Part shown: one piece after another, positions 15,422 through 23,009 of the stretch
Position numbering within the stretch: position 1 is the first letter of the stretch
Layout: each line of letters opens with the position of its first letter
Assembly (NCBI GenBank): GCA_015063335.1
Contig: SVUH01000023.1
Location: 1-24,436 of the forward strand
Length of the DNA: 24,436 nt
DNA from: Oscillospiraceae bacterium
GTDB taxonomy: Bacteria; Bacillota_A; Clostridia; Oscillospirales; CAG-272
Direction of reading: 5' to 3'
Made by a program: the position numbers and the translations under genes
The notes under the pieces: generated by a model
Database searches by the model: none
What the model was told of the DNA's origin: nothing
The model's input: the letters and a program-made list of their open reading frames with translations, nothing else

Positions 15422-16009
15422 ATGACGGACAGCGCAAACTACCTCAGTGAATTAAATCGCTTCAACGGCTTTTACACCGTTCTCGTGGGGATCTGCGCAG
15501 CGCTTTGCATCGGCGCTACGGTAATCGCCATTCTTTTGAGCTTGCCCATCGGTATACTTATTGCGGTGGCGGCTGCTGTCCTTTATGCTTTTCTTTCGAC
15601 CCACCGCGCTTATTCTATGCTCGGACTCCGTTTTGAGAACGTCCGCGGCAGGATACACGTAACGCGCATTGACTGCATTTTTGAAAACACGGCTTACGTT
15701 CCTGACAGATTTGTTTGGGCATGGGTAACGCACATCGGAGACGGCGCGTTTGCCTCAAAAAAGAACGCGGAGCTTTCGTTTGTTTATATACCGAGAAGCA
15801 TTGAGCATATCGGTAAGGATATATTCGGAGAGAACGCTTCTCGCGTTACGGTCCTTTTTGAGGGAGACGAAAACGAATGGACACGTATTGACAAGCAGAC
15901 CGACTTTTCGTCGATCGCCGTGATGTACTCCAATCCCTTTCCAAGACTCGAAAAGAAAAACAAGAAAAAAAGTCGCTCCACCGTTTGCGACGCGGAGGCT
16001 GACGTATGA
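15422..16009 (+). CDS. membrane protein with LRR_5 (BspA-like) repeats, inside the mre operon
   Basis: The 195-residue product has two adjacent transmembrane helices at about 17-40 and 42-60, then a soluble region. Residues about 100-145 (THIGDGAF, FVYIPRSIEHIGKDIFG, RVTVLFEGDENEW) have the spacing of BspA-type LRR_5 repeats, usually found in surface proteins. The C terminus is lysine-rich (EKKNKKKSR). It starts at ATG 15422 with AAAGGA upstream and ends overlapping mreC by four bases (ATGA), so it is translationally coupled to the cell-shape genes. I know no named family with this layout in mre clusters. A role as an Mre accessory factor is inference from position only. Confidence 0.8.
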   Translation: MTDSANYLSELNRFNGFYTVLVGICAALCIGATVIAILLSLPIGILIAVAAAVLYAFLSTHRAYSMLGLRFENVRGRIHVTRIDCIFENTAYVPDRFVWAWVTHIGDGAFASKKNAELSFVYIPRSIEHIGKDIFGENASRVTVLFEGDENEWTRIDKQTDFSSIAVMYSNPFPRLEKKNKKKSRSTVCDAEADV

Positions 16010-16857
16010 AAAAATTCTTAAAGAGTAAGCTTTTTATAATTTGTGCAATTCTTGCCGTCACTCTTGCGCTCGTTCCCGCAGTTCTTGCAGCGTTCGGAAA
16101 GGTTGACGTGGTACGTAGCGGTCTTGCTACCGTTGCAAAGCCTTTTTCGTATTGCGGCAATAAGATCGCAGAGGCTTTTAACGGCTTTGTCTCGGTGTTT
16201 GCAGACTACGACGAGCTTCAAAAGGAAAACGAGGAGCTTCGCGCCACTATTGAATCTATGGAAAATCAGCTCGCGGACGACGAGGTCTTGCGTGAGGAAA
16301 ACAAGTGGTTGCGCGAATTTTTGGATCTCTCAACCAAGAATCCCGATTTCGCTCTTGCAGATGCAGACATTATATCCTTTGAGGCAGGCAACTACTCTAC
16401 CGTGCTGACGCTTAACAAGGGCACAGTCCACGGAATAAAAAAGAATATGCCCGTGATAAGCTCCCGCGGAGTTATCGGACACGTCAGCGAGGTAGGACTT
16501 GATTGGTGCCGTGTCACGGGGATCATTGAATCCACAAGCAAGGTAAGCGCCTACACCGACCGCACAGGCGTTATAGGTACGGTCGAGGGCGACGCTATAC
16601 TCCGTGCTGATGGAAAATGCGTCATGAGCTGCAATCCCGATGCTGATATAAAGCCGGGCGACCGCGTTTATACCAGCGGCACGGGCGACATATATCCTGA
16701 CGGTCTTCTTGTCGGAAAAATAATTTCTGTCGAGGCAGACGAAACTACAAGACGGCTTATCGCAACGATCGAGCCTGCCGTCGATTTTGAAACTATACAT
16801 AACCTTGGAAACGTTATGATCGTCACGGGCTACGCAGGACAAACGGAGGGAAAGTGA
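16006..16857 (+). CDS. mreC: rod-shape-determining protein MreC
   Basis: MreC is a bitopic membrane protein that links MreB and MreD to the wall synthases and activates PBP2. The 283-residue product has an N-terminal transmembrane helix (about 8-30), a coiled coil (about 67-110, beginning DELQKENEELRATIESMENQ), then the double beta-barrel domain with typical segments such as GTVHGIKKNMPVIS and SRGVIGHVSEV. The end, NLGNVMIVTG, is also typical. Its start overlaps the preceding LRR gene, and mreD begins two bases after its stop. Confidence 0.95.
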   Translation: MKKFLKSKLFIICAILAVTLALVPAVLAAFGKVDVVRSGLATVAKPFSYCGNKIAEAFNGFVSVFADYDELQKENEELRATIESMENQLADDEVLREENKWLREFLDLSTKNPDFALADADIISFEAGNYSTVLTLNKGTVHGIKKNMPVISSRGVIGHVSEVGLDWCRVTGIIESTSKVSAYTDRTGVIGTVEGDAILRADGKCVMSCNPDADIKPGDRVYTSGTGDIYPDGLLVGKIISVEADETTRRLIATIEPAVDFETIHNLGNVMIVTGYAGQTEGK

Positions 16858-16858
16858 C

Positions 16859-17395
16859 GTGAAGCTGAACGCATTTTCACCAACAGGAGAAAAGCTAAGA
16901 ATACTTCGCAGAATAATAATTTTCGGTCTTGTCGGATTTTTCCTGTGTATTATTCAGTGCTCATTCTTCTCAAAACTTAAACCTTTCGGAGCAACACCCG
17001 ACATTGTTCTTGGCTCAATTCTTGCCATAAGCATGCTTGACGGCAAGAAAAGCGCGGCGGTATATGCCGTGGGCACGGGATACTTCCTCGACGCGATCGG
17101 AGCAACGCCCCCCTCCCTCTCCCCGATCTTTTATCTTTTGGCGGTAGCGGTGCTGGGGTTCATCTCTGATAAAATGATGCCGAGGTTTCTCTCCTTTACC
17201 GCGGTTATGTTGCCCGCAGTATGTCTAAGCTCTATATTCACATTTATCAGCCTTTGGATATCTCTCGGCGCCCTCCCGCCGACAGTATATATCACGGCGG
17301 TCATTCTCCCCGAAATACTCTCTACGTTTATTTTCTGCTTACCCGTATATTTCTTGATAAAGCTGTGTATGCTTCTGGTAGGCTCTAAGGGGTAG
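16859..17395 (+). CDS. mreD: rod-shape-determining protein MreD
   Basis: MreD is the integral membrane partner of MreC in the elongation complex. The 178-residue protein has about five membrane helices and the family pattern FxKxxGATPDIVLG near residues 38-52. It begins with GTG at 16859, just after the mreC stop at 16855-16857. GGAGGG (16845-16850) lies inside the mreC end at eight bases spacing. Low sequence conservation is usual for MreD; the genomic position supports the call strongly. Confidence 0.92.
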   Translation: MKLNAFSPTGEKLRILRRIIIFGLVGFFLCIIQCSFFSKLKPFGATPDIVLGSILAISMLDGKKSAAVYAVGTGYFLDAIGATPPSLSPIFYLLAVAVLGFISDKMMPRFLSFTAVMLPAVCLSSIFTFISLWISLGALPPTVYITAVILPEILSTFIFCLPVYFLIKLCMLLVGSKG

Positions 17396-17403
17396 GAGGC
17401 AAA

Positions 17404-18405
17404 ATGAAAGCTATAAAATTTCAAGCAAATCTGTTAACAGGCAGACTTTCGGAGCACGACGCAAAAAGATATTTTTCACATTTCGGCTGGTTTGCGTTTA
17501 TCTTTACGGCACTCTCGGGAGCGGCGGTATCGCTCATCGTTCGTATAGTGTATAATATCTCTCCCGAGATATACTCACATTGGCTTTTCGGCGAGCTGCT
17601 CTCACCTATCGCCTTTTACGTAATAGCCCTGCCCGTAGCTCTGCTCCCGCTTTTTAGACTGCCGCGCATAGCGCCCGACCGCGCAAAAATGCCGCTCTCT
17701 CATTGGTGGCAGGGACTTTGCATATGCATGGCGCTCATGATGCTTGGAAACTATGTCAGCAGTATCATTCTGACTCTGCTTGAGAGCTACACGGGAGTAG
17801 AGACGCAAAACCCCGTAGAAACCGCTGTATCAAAAGCGCCTCTTTGGGGTACGTTCGTTTTTATCGTTGTGCTCTCGCCTATACTCGAGGAGATAGTTTT
17901 TCGCGGAATACTCTGCAAAAGACTGTTGCTTTTGGGTGAGAGATACGCGGTCGTTTTAAGCTCGGCATGCTTTGCCTTGGTGCACGGCAACTTTTATCAG
18001 CTCTTTTACGCATTCACTCTCGGTTGCTTTTTCTCGTTTATTTACGTTAAAACGGGGAAACTACGCTACTCTGTGCTCTACCACATGGCAATAAACTTTA
18101 TCGGTGGATTTCTCTCCTCGATAATATACGATAAGATAGACCTCGAGGCTCTTTCCGAAAATTTCGTGATCCATGCGGGAAATATCTTCCCTTTGCTCGG
18201 CTTTTTGTGGTTCTGGCTTCTTACTACGGGAAGCACCGTACTTGGAGTCACAATTATCATAAAGAAGCGCAATTCATTTCACCTTTACGAGGGGCTCATT
18301 CCCCCACCCGAAAAGCAGGCGTTTAAGTGCATGATAACGTCAAGCGGCATTATTGCCTCACTTGTATTGTTTGCGCTTATCTTGTCCGCTTCGATCTTAA
18401 ATTAG
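17404..18405 (+). CDS. CPBP-family intramembrane metalloprotease
   Basis: The 333-residue polytopic protein has about eight membrane helices. It carries the three CPBP/ABI motifs: E162-E163-xxx-R167 (EEIVFR), F190-xxx-H194 (FALVH) and H227-xxx-N231 (HMAIN). Members cleave membrane peptides or act in envelope and bacteriocin self-protection; the substrate here is unknown. GTAGGAGG upstream supports ATG 17404, eight bases after mreD. A CPBP gene between mreD and mrdA is an accessory insertion relative to the usual mreBCD-mrdA order, and may act on a wall- or membrane-protein substrate (inference). Confidence 0.92.
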   Translation: MKAIKFQANLLTGRLSEHDAKRYFSHFGWFAFIFTALSGAAVSLIVRIVYNISPEIYSHWLFGELLSPIAFYVIALPVALLPLFRLPRIAPDRAKMPLSHWWQGLCICMALMMLGNYVSSIILTLLESYTGVETQNPVETAVSKAPLWGTFVFIVVLSPILEEIVFRGILCKRLLLLGERYAVVLSSACFALVHGNFYQLFYAFTLGCFFSFIYVKTGKLRYSVLYHMAINFIGGFLSSIIYDKIDLEALSENFVIHAGNIFPLLGFLWFWLLTTGSTVLGVTIIIKKRNSFHLYEGLIPPPEKQAFKCMITSSGIIASLVLFALILSASILN

Positions 18406-18423
18406 CATATAAAGGAGGACGCT

Positions 18424-20427
18424 ATGCCGTATAAAAAGCCAAATCTGAATATACGCTCCATGGTCCTCCCATCATCATTTGCCCTTATTTGTCTTGCGTT
18501 TATCGTAGTTCTTGCGGTGTTTCAGGTAAAAGGACCGCAGACAGATTACGTCCCCGGCGGTGAAAACAAAAGAGTAGTCACCGTTTCGGGTATGCGTGGC
18601 GAGATATACGACAGAAACGGAATCAAGCTTGTTGCAAATTCGAGCAGTCACAACGTGATTTACGAATACGGAGCAATGCCATACACCTTTGCCGAGATCA
18701 ACAGAGAGCTTATCACCGTCCTTGAGAAAATCAAGGACACGGGAATGGAAGAAAACCTGTCAGACGACTATTTTCCCCTTGAGGGATTATACCCCAACGT
18801 GCGCTTTTCTTCTGCCGTTTCGGATACATCGTCGAATGAATATTACTATCTCTCAAGAGTTCTTGACCGTAATAATCTAACCTCAGATATTACTGCGATT
18901 GAGCTTGCGGAGTACTACATAAACCGCTGTGAGCTTTCCGAGGAGCTTTATACACCTCGGCAGATAGCCGACCTCATGCGGTTGTGGTACGAAATGGACA
19001 GAGTTGATTTCGGACAGTTCCAGTCCTATACGATTGCCAAAAACGTAACGGACGAGCTTGTGTCCGCCATAAACGAAACAAGCGTAAAGGGTGTAACCTT
19101 TACGTCCTTTACGGAGCGCCAATATCTTTATCCGGGATACGCATCGCACATTCTCGGACAGGTAGGTAAAATAACCGCGGAGAGTGCCGAATATTACAGC
19201 ATACTCGGCTATCCTATGGACGCATACGTCGGAAGAACAGGCTGCGAGCTTGCGTTCGAGTCCATTCTGCACGGTCAGGACGGCACTATGGTGATCGAAT
19301 ACGACGATTACGGAAACGTCATAAATACTTACTACGAAAAAGAACCGATAAGCGGCAACGACGTTTATCTGACGATAGACATAAACGTACAAATTGCCGC
19401 GGAGGACGCTCTAAAGGCGAGAATAGATGAAATAGACACGGCAGAGGTCGGCGCGCTCACGGCAATGGACCCAAATACGGGCGCTGCGCTTGCGATCGCG
19501 TCCTACCCCACCTACGACCTCTCAAAAATTTCCGAGGTTGAATATTACAATACCCTTACCGCAGATGAACGCACTCCGCTTTCAAACCGCGCGCTCGGCG
19601 GTCTTTACGCGCCCGGCTCTACCTACAAAATAGGCGTTGCACTTGCCGCGCTCGAGAATGGAGCGGCGGACACAGCGTACTCTTGCACCTGCACGGGAAT
19701 ATATACGGGCTTTGACAGCGGAAATCCCAAGTGTAACGGCGTTCACGGAAGCGTAAATATTTATACGGCAATTCAGGAGTCCTGCAACATATTCTTCTAT
19801 ACGCTCGGTGAGAAGCTGGGTGTTAAGAATATTACTGACTACACCGCAAGACTTGGTCTTGGTGTGCCGACCGGAATAGAGCTTGCAGACCCCGACGGCA
19901 CTATCGCGGGAACACTTGACGGCAAGACGTGGACAAAATTCGAGGACGTAACCGCAGCTATCGGTCAGTCCGACCACGCATACACACCAATGCAACTGAG
20001 CGTTTACATGTCGAGCATCGTAAATGGCGGAACTCGCTATCCGGCGCACGTGTTCGATTCGGAGCGCAGCTTCCATTCAAAGGAAGTTATATCCTCATAC
20101 TCCGTTTCTCCCGCCGACAGAGTCGAGTTTTCTAACGAAACCTACACCACGCTTATAGATTCCATGGCGCTCGTCGTTTCGGACAATAACGAGGTGTACC
20201 GATATTTCAAGGATCTTCCCGTGACGGCGGGAGGTAAGACCGGTACGGCAGAAAAGGACAATCAACAGGATAACGCGCTTTTCTGTGGATTTGCCCCTCT
20301 TGAAAATCCCCAAATAGTAGTCACCTGCGTCATAGAGGAAGGTCAGCACGGATATTACGCATCCGAGGTGGTCGCAAAGACAATGGCGGCATACTTTAAG
20401 GACCTAAACACCCAAGTGTCGGAATAA
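18424..20427 (+). CDS. mrdA: penicillin-binding protein 2, elongation transpeptidase
   Basis: This 667-residue class B PBP cross-links peptidoglycan during cell elongation together with RodA and MreBCD. It has one N-terminal transmembrane helix (about 14-34), a pedestal/dimerisation region with the MRGEIYDRNG motif at 57-66, and the C-terminal transpeptidase with S399-TYK402, S453-CN and K605-TG. RTGCELAFES (271-280) is also typical. AAAGGAGG upstream supports ATG 18424. It follows the CPBP gene by 18 bases. No rodA is in this window. No PASTA repeats are present, which fits a PBP2 rather than a PASTA-bearing division PBP. Confidence 0.94.
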   Translation: MPYKKPNLNIRSMVLPSSFALICLAFIVVLAVFQVKGPQTDYVPGGENKRVVTVSGMRGEIYDRNGIKLVANSSSHNVIYEYGAMPYTFAEINRELITVLEKIKDTGMEENLSDDYFPLEGLYPNVRFSSAVSDTSSNEYYYLSRVLDRNNLTSDITAIELAEYYINRCELSEELYTPRQIADLMRLWYEMDRVDFGQFQSYTIAKNVTDELVSAINETSVKGVTFTSFTERQYLYPGYASHILGQVGKITAESAEYYSILGYPMDAYVGRTGCELAFESILHGQDGTMVIEYDDYGNVINTYYEKEPISGNDVYLTIDINVQIAAEDALKARIDEIDTAEVGALTAMDPNTGAALAIASYPTYDLSKISEVEYYNTLTADERTPLSNRALGGLYAPGSTYKIGVALAALENGAADTAYSCTCTGIYTGFDSGNPKCNGVHGSVNIYTAIQESCNIFFYTLGEKLGVKNITDYTARLGLGVPTGIELADPDGTIAGTLDGKTWTKFEDVTAAIGQSDHAYTPMQLSVYMSSIVNGGTRYPAHVFDSERSFHSKEVISSYSVSPADRVEFSNETYTTLIDSMALVVSDNNEVYRYFKDLPVTAGGKTGTAEKDNQQDNALFCGFAPLENPQIVVTCVIEEGQHGYYASEVVAKTMAAYFKDLNTQVSE

Positions 20428-20479
20428 TATTAGCTGATATATACGTTTTTATATATGCATTAATGAAAGGAATTTGATC

Positions 20480-21505
20480 ATGAGCAAGTATATTGCGCTT
20501 ATCCCCGCATACAAGCCCGAGGGGCTTATGCTCGAGCTGCTCCCCAAGGTAAAGGAAGCAAATTTTGAGATCGTCATAGTTGACGACGGAAGCGGAGAAG
20601 AATTCGCCGAGCGCTTCCGCATATCCTCCGAATACGGAAAGGTCATATCCTATATGCCTAACCGCGGCAAGGGACACGCTATGAAGACGGGCTTTGAATA
20701 TATTCGCGAGAATTTTCCCGATGACAGTATTGTCGTTACCATTGACGCGGATGGACAGCACAAGGTCGAGGATGCGTTAAGACTCTGTAAAAGAGCAGAA
20801 GAGCTCCCCGATGCGCTCATTCTCGGGAGCAGAAAGCTTGTCGGCGAGATCCCGCTTCGCAGTCGCTTCGGTAACTCCGTCACGCGATTCGTTTATCACG
20901 TATCAACGGGACTTAAGGTGCATGATACCCAGACGGGACTCCGCGCGTGCCACGCATCCATGATCCCCGAGCTGCTCGCCATTTCTGGAGACCGCTATGA
21001 GTTTGAAATGCGCGTGCTTCTTGAGTTTGCACGCAAGCATATAACCATAGAGGAAATAGAGATAGAAACTATCTACATCAACGACAACTCCTCCTCTCAC
21101 TTCAACCCCTTAAAGGACTCCTTCAAAATATATAAGGAAATATTCAAGTTTTCCGCGTCCTCCCTTATTTCATTCGTAATAGACTACCTTTTGTTTACGC
21201 TCTTTACCATACTTACTCTGCCGCCCGTGCTCGCAAACGTTCTTGCGCGTCTGATAAGCGGAACGGTAAACTTCTGTATAAACCGTGAGTTCGTATTCAA
21301 GAGCAAGGGTAATATTCTCAAAGCGGCAATTAAATATATTCTGCTCGCCGCATTCATTCTCGCAGGAAATACGGCTCTGCTTTGGGTATTTGTAAACGTA
21401 TGCCACATGAACCAATACGCAGCAAAGATCATAACCGAGGTAATATTCTTCGCCGTAAGCTGGGTGCTCCAGAAGTGCTTTGTATTTAAAAAGAAAAAGA
21501 ACTAA
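20480..21505 (+). CDS. family 2 glycosyltransferase fused to a GtrA-like membrane domain
   Basis: The 341-residue protein has an N-terminal GT2 (dolichol-phosphate-mannose synthase-like) domain, about 1-210, with DDGS at 35-38, DADGQH at 89-94 and TGLRA at 152-156. A C-terminal GtrA-like domain, about 224-335, has four membrane helices and the typical NFCINREFVF stretch. The likely role is loading sugar onto a polyprenyl phosphate and moving the lipid-sugar across the membrane for wall or polymer glycosylation. I start at ATG 20480 because AAAGGAA (20467-20473) is well spaced for it; a TTG at 20474 would be too close. It follows mrdA by 52 bases and is the last gene before a terminator. Confidence 0.92.
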   Translation: MSKYIALIPAYKPEGLMLELLPKVKEANFEIVIVDDGSGEEFAERFRISSEYGKVISYMPNRGKGHAMKTGFEYIRENFPDDSIVVTIDADGQHKVEDALRLCKRAEELPDALILGSRKLVGEIPLRSRFGNSVTRFVYHVSTGLKVHDTQTGLRACHASMIPELLAISGDRYEFEMRVLLEFARKHITIEEIEIETIYINDNSSSHFNPLKDSFKIYKEIFKFSASSLISFVIDYLLFTLFTILTLPPVLANVLARLISGTVNFCINREFVFKSKGNILKAAIKYILLAAFILAGNTALLWVFVNVCHMNQYAAKIITEVIFFAVSWVLQKCFVFKKKKN

Positions 21506-21531
21506 TATAAATAGACATACCACCTATCGGG

Positions 21532-21565
21532 AAAGAACAGAGAACGCAATCTCTGTTCTTTTTTC
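21532..21565 (+). terminator. intrinsic terminator of the cell-shape/envelope operon
   Basis: AAAGAACAGAGA (21532-21543) and TCTCTGTTCTTT (21550-21561) form a perfect 12-bp stem with a six-base loop and a run of T. It lies 27 bases after the glycosyltransferase stop. Confidence 0.92.
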
Positions 21566-21589
21566 TTGTTGTCAAATTCTTAAACTTTA

Positions 21590-21618
21590 TTGACAAATCG
21601 GCATAAAGGTGGTAGAAT
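21590..21618 (+). promoter_or_regulatory. strong promoter of the structured-RNA unit
   Basis: TTGACA (21590-21595), a 17-base spacer and TAGAAT (21613-21618) form a near-consensus promoter that starts transcription right at the structured RNA below. Confidence 0.88.
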
Positions 21619-21622
21619 ATAC

Positions 21623-21729
21623 TTGTCACACGAATTGAATATTCTTATCCCCAAAACGGGAAAATACTTTGGTAAAAAGTGTTTTCTCTCTTTTCTCATT
21701 CCGTTATTGGGGAGCAATTCGTGTGACAA
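21623..21729 (+). ncRNA. unassigned structured RNA or leader, rod-like with a 15-bp closing stem
   Basis: Stem P1 pairs 21623-21637 (TTGTCACACGAATTG) with 21715-21729, 15 bp and perfect. After an asymmetric internal loop (11 bases on the 5' side, AG on the 3' side), P2 pairs CCCCAAAACGG (21649-21659) with CCGTT-A-TTGGGG (21701-21712), with one bulged A. An apical hairpin pairs 21661-21670 with 21676-21685 around GGTAA. Just downstream, CAATTGTGA (21730-21738) could compete weakly for the P1 left arm. A terminator and a small ORF follow. I cannot place it in a known RNA family. 6S RNA was considered but is longer and has a two-sided central bubble. Confidence 0.7.
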
Positions 21730-21753
21730 CAATTGTGAGGGAAGCATTTTTTC

Positions 21754-21782
21754 GGTGCGTTCCTTTTGGAGCGCACCTTTTT
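21754..21782 (+). terminator. intrinsic terminator between the structured RNA and the small ORF
   Basis: GGTGCGTTCC (21754-21763) and GGAGCGCACC (21768-21777), with one T-G wobble and a TTTT loop, are followed by T5. It lies 22 bases before the next start codon, so there is no room for a separate promoter of the ORF, which suggests attenuation. Confidence 0.88.
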
Positions 21783-21803
21783 ATATGCTGATAAGGGGTA
21801 TAT

Positions 21804-22007
21804 ATGAACAATAAAATTCCAAAAAAGGCAATAGATGTTACCGGCGTAGAGCTTACGCCGGGAGAGCCTGCCGTTTGTCTTGGCAACGGAGAGAGGGACT
21901 TTGAGTGTTGTTGCGACGAGTGCGACTACTATTTGCTTTGTTTCCCCGAATATGATGATCTAAAAAGCGAAGAAGAAAATATTGCTGTAGATAAATATTA
22001 TATTTGA
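21804..22007 (+). CDS. small cysteine-rich protein, function unknown
   Basis: The 67-residue acidic product has cysteines at 25, 35, 36, 37, 40 and 46, in the segment LGNGERDFECCCDECDYYLL, followed by CFPEYDD. The clustered CCCDEC looks like a metal-binding knuckle. There is no signal peptide or membrane helix. AAGGGG is about eight bases before the ATG. It lies directly behind the structured RNA and terminator, so it is probably expressed by read-through or regulated anti-termination. I recognise no named family. A repeat element starts about 20 bases after its stop. Confidence 0.72.
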   Translation: MNNKIPKKAIDVTGVELTPGEPAVCLGNGERDFECCCDECDYYLLCFPEYDDLKSEEENIAVDKYYI

Positions 22008-22026
22008 TAATTGTATAAAACAGAAA

Positions 22027-22165
22027 AAGCCTTCTCCAGCGGGAGAAGGTGACGGCGGTAGCCGACGGATGAGGTGTTAAAAATAAACTTGATAATGACT
22101 ACTCATCCGTCATTGACTCGCAAGGGCGGCTCGTCAATGCCACCTTCCCTCACAAGGGAAGGCTT
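22027..22165. repeat. MITE-like inverted-repeat element
   Basis: The element is bounded by AAGCCTTC (22027-22034) and GGAAGGCTT (22157-22165) as inverted ends. Each end is itself a hairpin: CCTTCTCC/GGAGAAGG (22030-22049) and CCTTCCCT/AGGGAAGG (22143-22162). An inner inverted pair, GACGGATGAG (22064-22073) and CTCATCCGTC (22102-22111), makes the whole unit able to fold. It has no coding capacity. Similar folded repeats are common between genes in gut Firmicutes, as I recall; a transposase-mobilised MITE is inference. No target-site duplication is clear. Confidence 0.75.
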
Positions 22166-22189
22166 ACTTAAAAATGACTTTAGGATACA

Positions 22190-22340
22190 AAATTTTATTA
22201 GTGCGTACCGACATTTTTCGGGTCGTCGAGGTAGCGAAGCGGCGCGAGAGAAATGAACAACACCACGGGGGGTGTTAGAACGCGAGCGTGACCGAGCCGC
22301 AACGAGAACCAGCTCCTACCAATTATAATTAACCAATAAC
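22190..22340. other. unexplained noncoding stretch with hairpins
   Basis: No gene is seen between the MITE-like element and the terminator at 22341. The stretch contains a hairpin AACACC/GGTGTT (22259-22276) nested inside a weaker pair GCGGC (22239-22243) and GCCGC (22296-22300), and is more GC-rich than its flanks. It may belong to the same repeat insertion as the element before it, or be a separate repeat. This is a description only. Confidence 0.4.
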
Positions 22341-22394
22341 AAAAGGACTGTCACATTTAGCTTTATACTTCGTGCTAAATGTGACAGTCCTTTT
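22341..22394 (-). terminator. 21-bp perfect hairpin ending the YpsA-like gene
   Basis: Bases 22341-22361 and 22374-22394 form a perfect 21-bp stem with a 12-base loop, flanked by A4 and T4. The right arm overlaps the stop codon of the minus-strand gene. It is unusually long for a terminator but correctly placed and followed by T4 on the minus strand. Confidence 0.8.
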
Positions 22395-22860
22395 ATATTA
22401 CGTTTATTATTTCTATTCCACGCTCCCGTGCATAAGCGACGGTATGAGCAGTTCCGCTTCTGCTTTTGTAGCAGTATGCGACACAGTAGCCCGAACCCTC
22501 TACCATAAGTCTGTTTCGGTGAAGCATGCAGCCGTCCCAATACTCGTCCGAGGTATATACGACCTCATCTGCGTTCGCGATTATATATTCGTGAACGCCC
22601 TTTTCATATTCCCCCCAAAACCTTGCCTGGTCGCGGCAGGGCAAAAACAGCGTAAGCCTTACGTCGGGATTTTTTTGCCTGCATTTGATCACACACAAGG
22701 CAGCAAGCGTGTCAAAGCCCATAGCTCCGCCCGAACGAAAAACGCGCACACCCTTTCCGACAAGTCGGTTTATCTCGGAGTCAAGCGCCCCGATAATACG
22801 CGCAGCGTCCTCCTCTCTTATCGTTCTGTGCCCCGTAAAGCAACAAACGGTATTTTTCAC
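22393..22860 (-). CDS. SLOG-superfamily protein, DUF1273/YpsA-like
   Basis: The 155-residue protein opens with TVCCFTGHR (GHR at 10-12), followed by RSGGAMGFDTLAAL (42-55), FLPCRDQ and SGTAHTVAYA near the C terminus. This is the Rossmann-like SLOG pattern seen in YpsA/DUF1273 proteins, predicted to bind nucleotides or nucleotide derivatives. It starts with GTG at 22860; GGGGTGA upstream supports it. A TATAAT lies at 22888-22883 on the minus strand, with a weak -35, so a promoter there is likely but not strong. It stands alone and convergent to nothing nearby. The biological role is unknown in this context. Confidence 0.85.
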   Translation of the reverse strand: MKNTVCCFTGHRTIREEDAARIIGALDSEINRLVGKGVRVFRSGGAMGFDTLAALCVIKCRQKNPDVRLTLFLPCRDQARFWGEYEKGVHEYIIANADEVVYTSDEYWDGCMLHRNRLMVEGSGYCVAYCYKSRSGTAHTVAYARERGIEIINVI

Positions 22861-23009
22861 AGTCTCACCCCCCTGTACTCATATTATACAACAATTAAAG
22901 AAAAAAATAAATACCCTTATTAAAATCTTTTCAAAAAAAGTGGTGTAATATTTTTGGCGGAGAGCCTATAAAATATTGTGAGAAGCAAAGAGAACACAAG
23001 GAGGAACTC

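Noticed and set aside
13732..21505. Mobile island carrying the accessory genes in the mre cluster
   Set aside because: No integrase, transposase or flanking repeats, and the genes are tightly overlapped and co-directional like a native operon.
21623..21729. 6S RNA as the identity of the structured RNA
   Set aside because: It is only about 107 nt, the internal loop is one-sided, and it leads into a terminator and ORF; 6S RNA is usually 160-200 nt with a central bubble.
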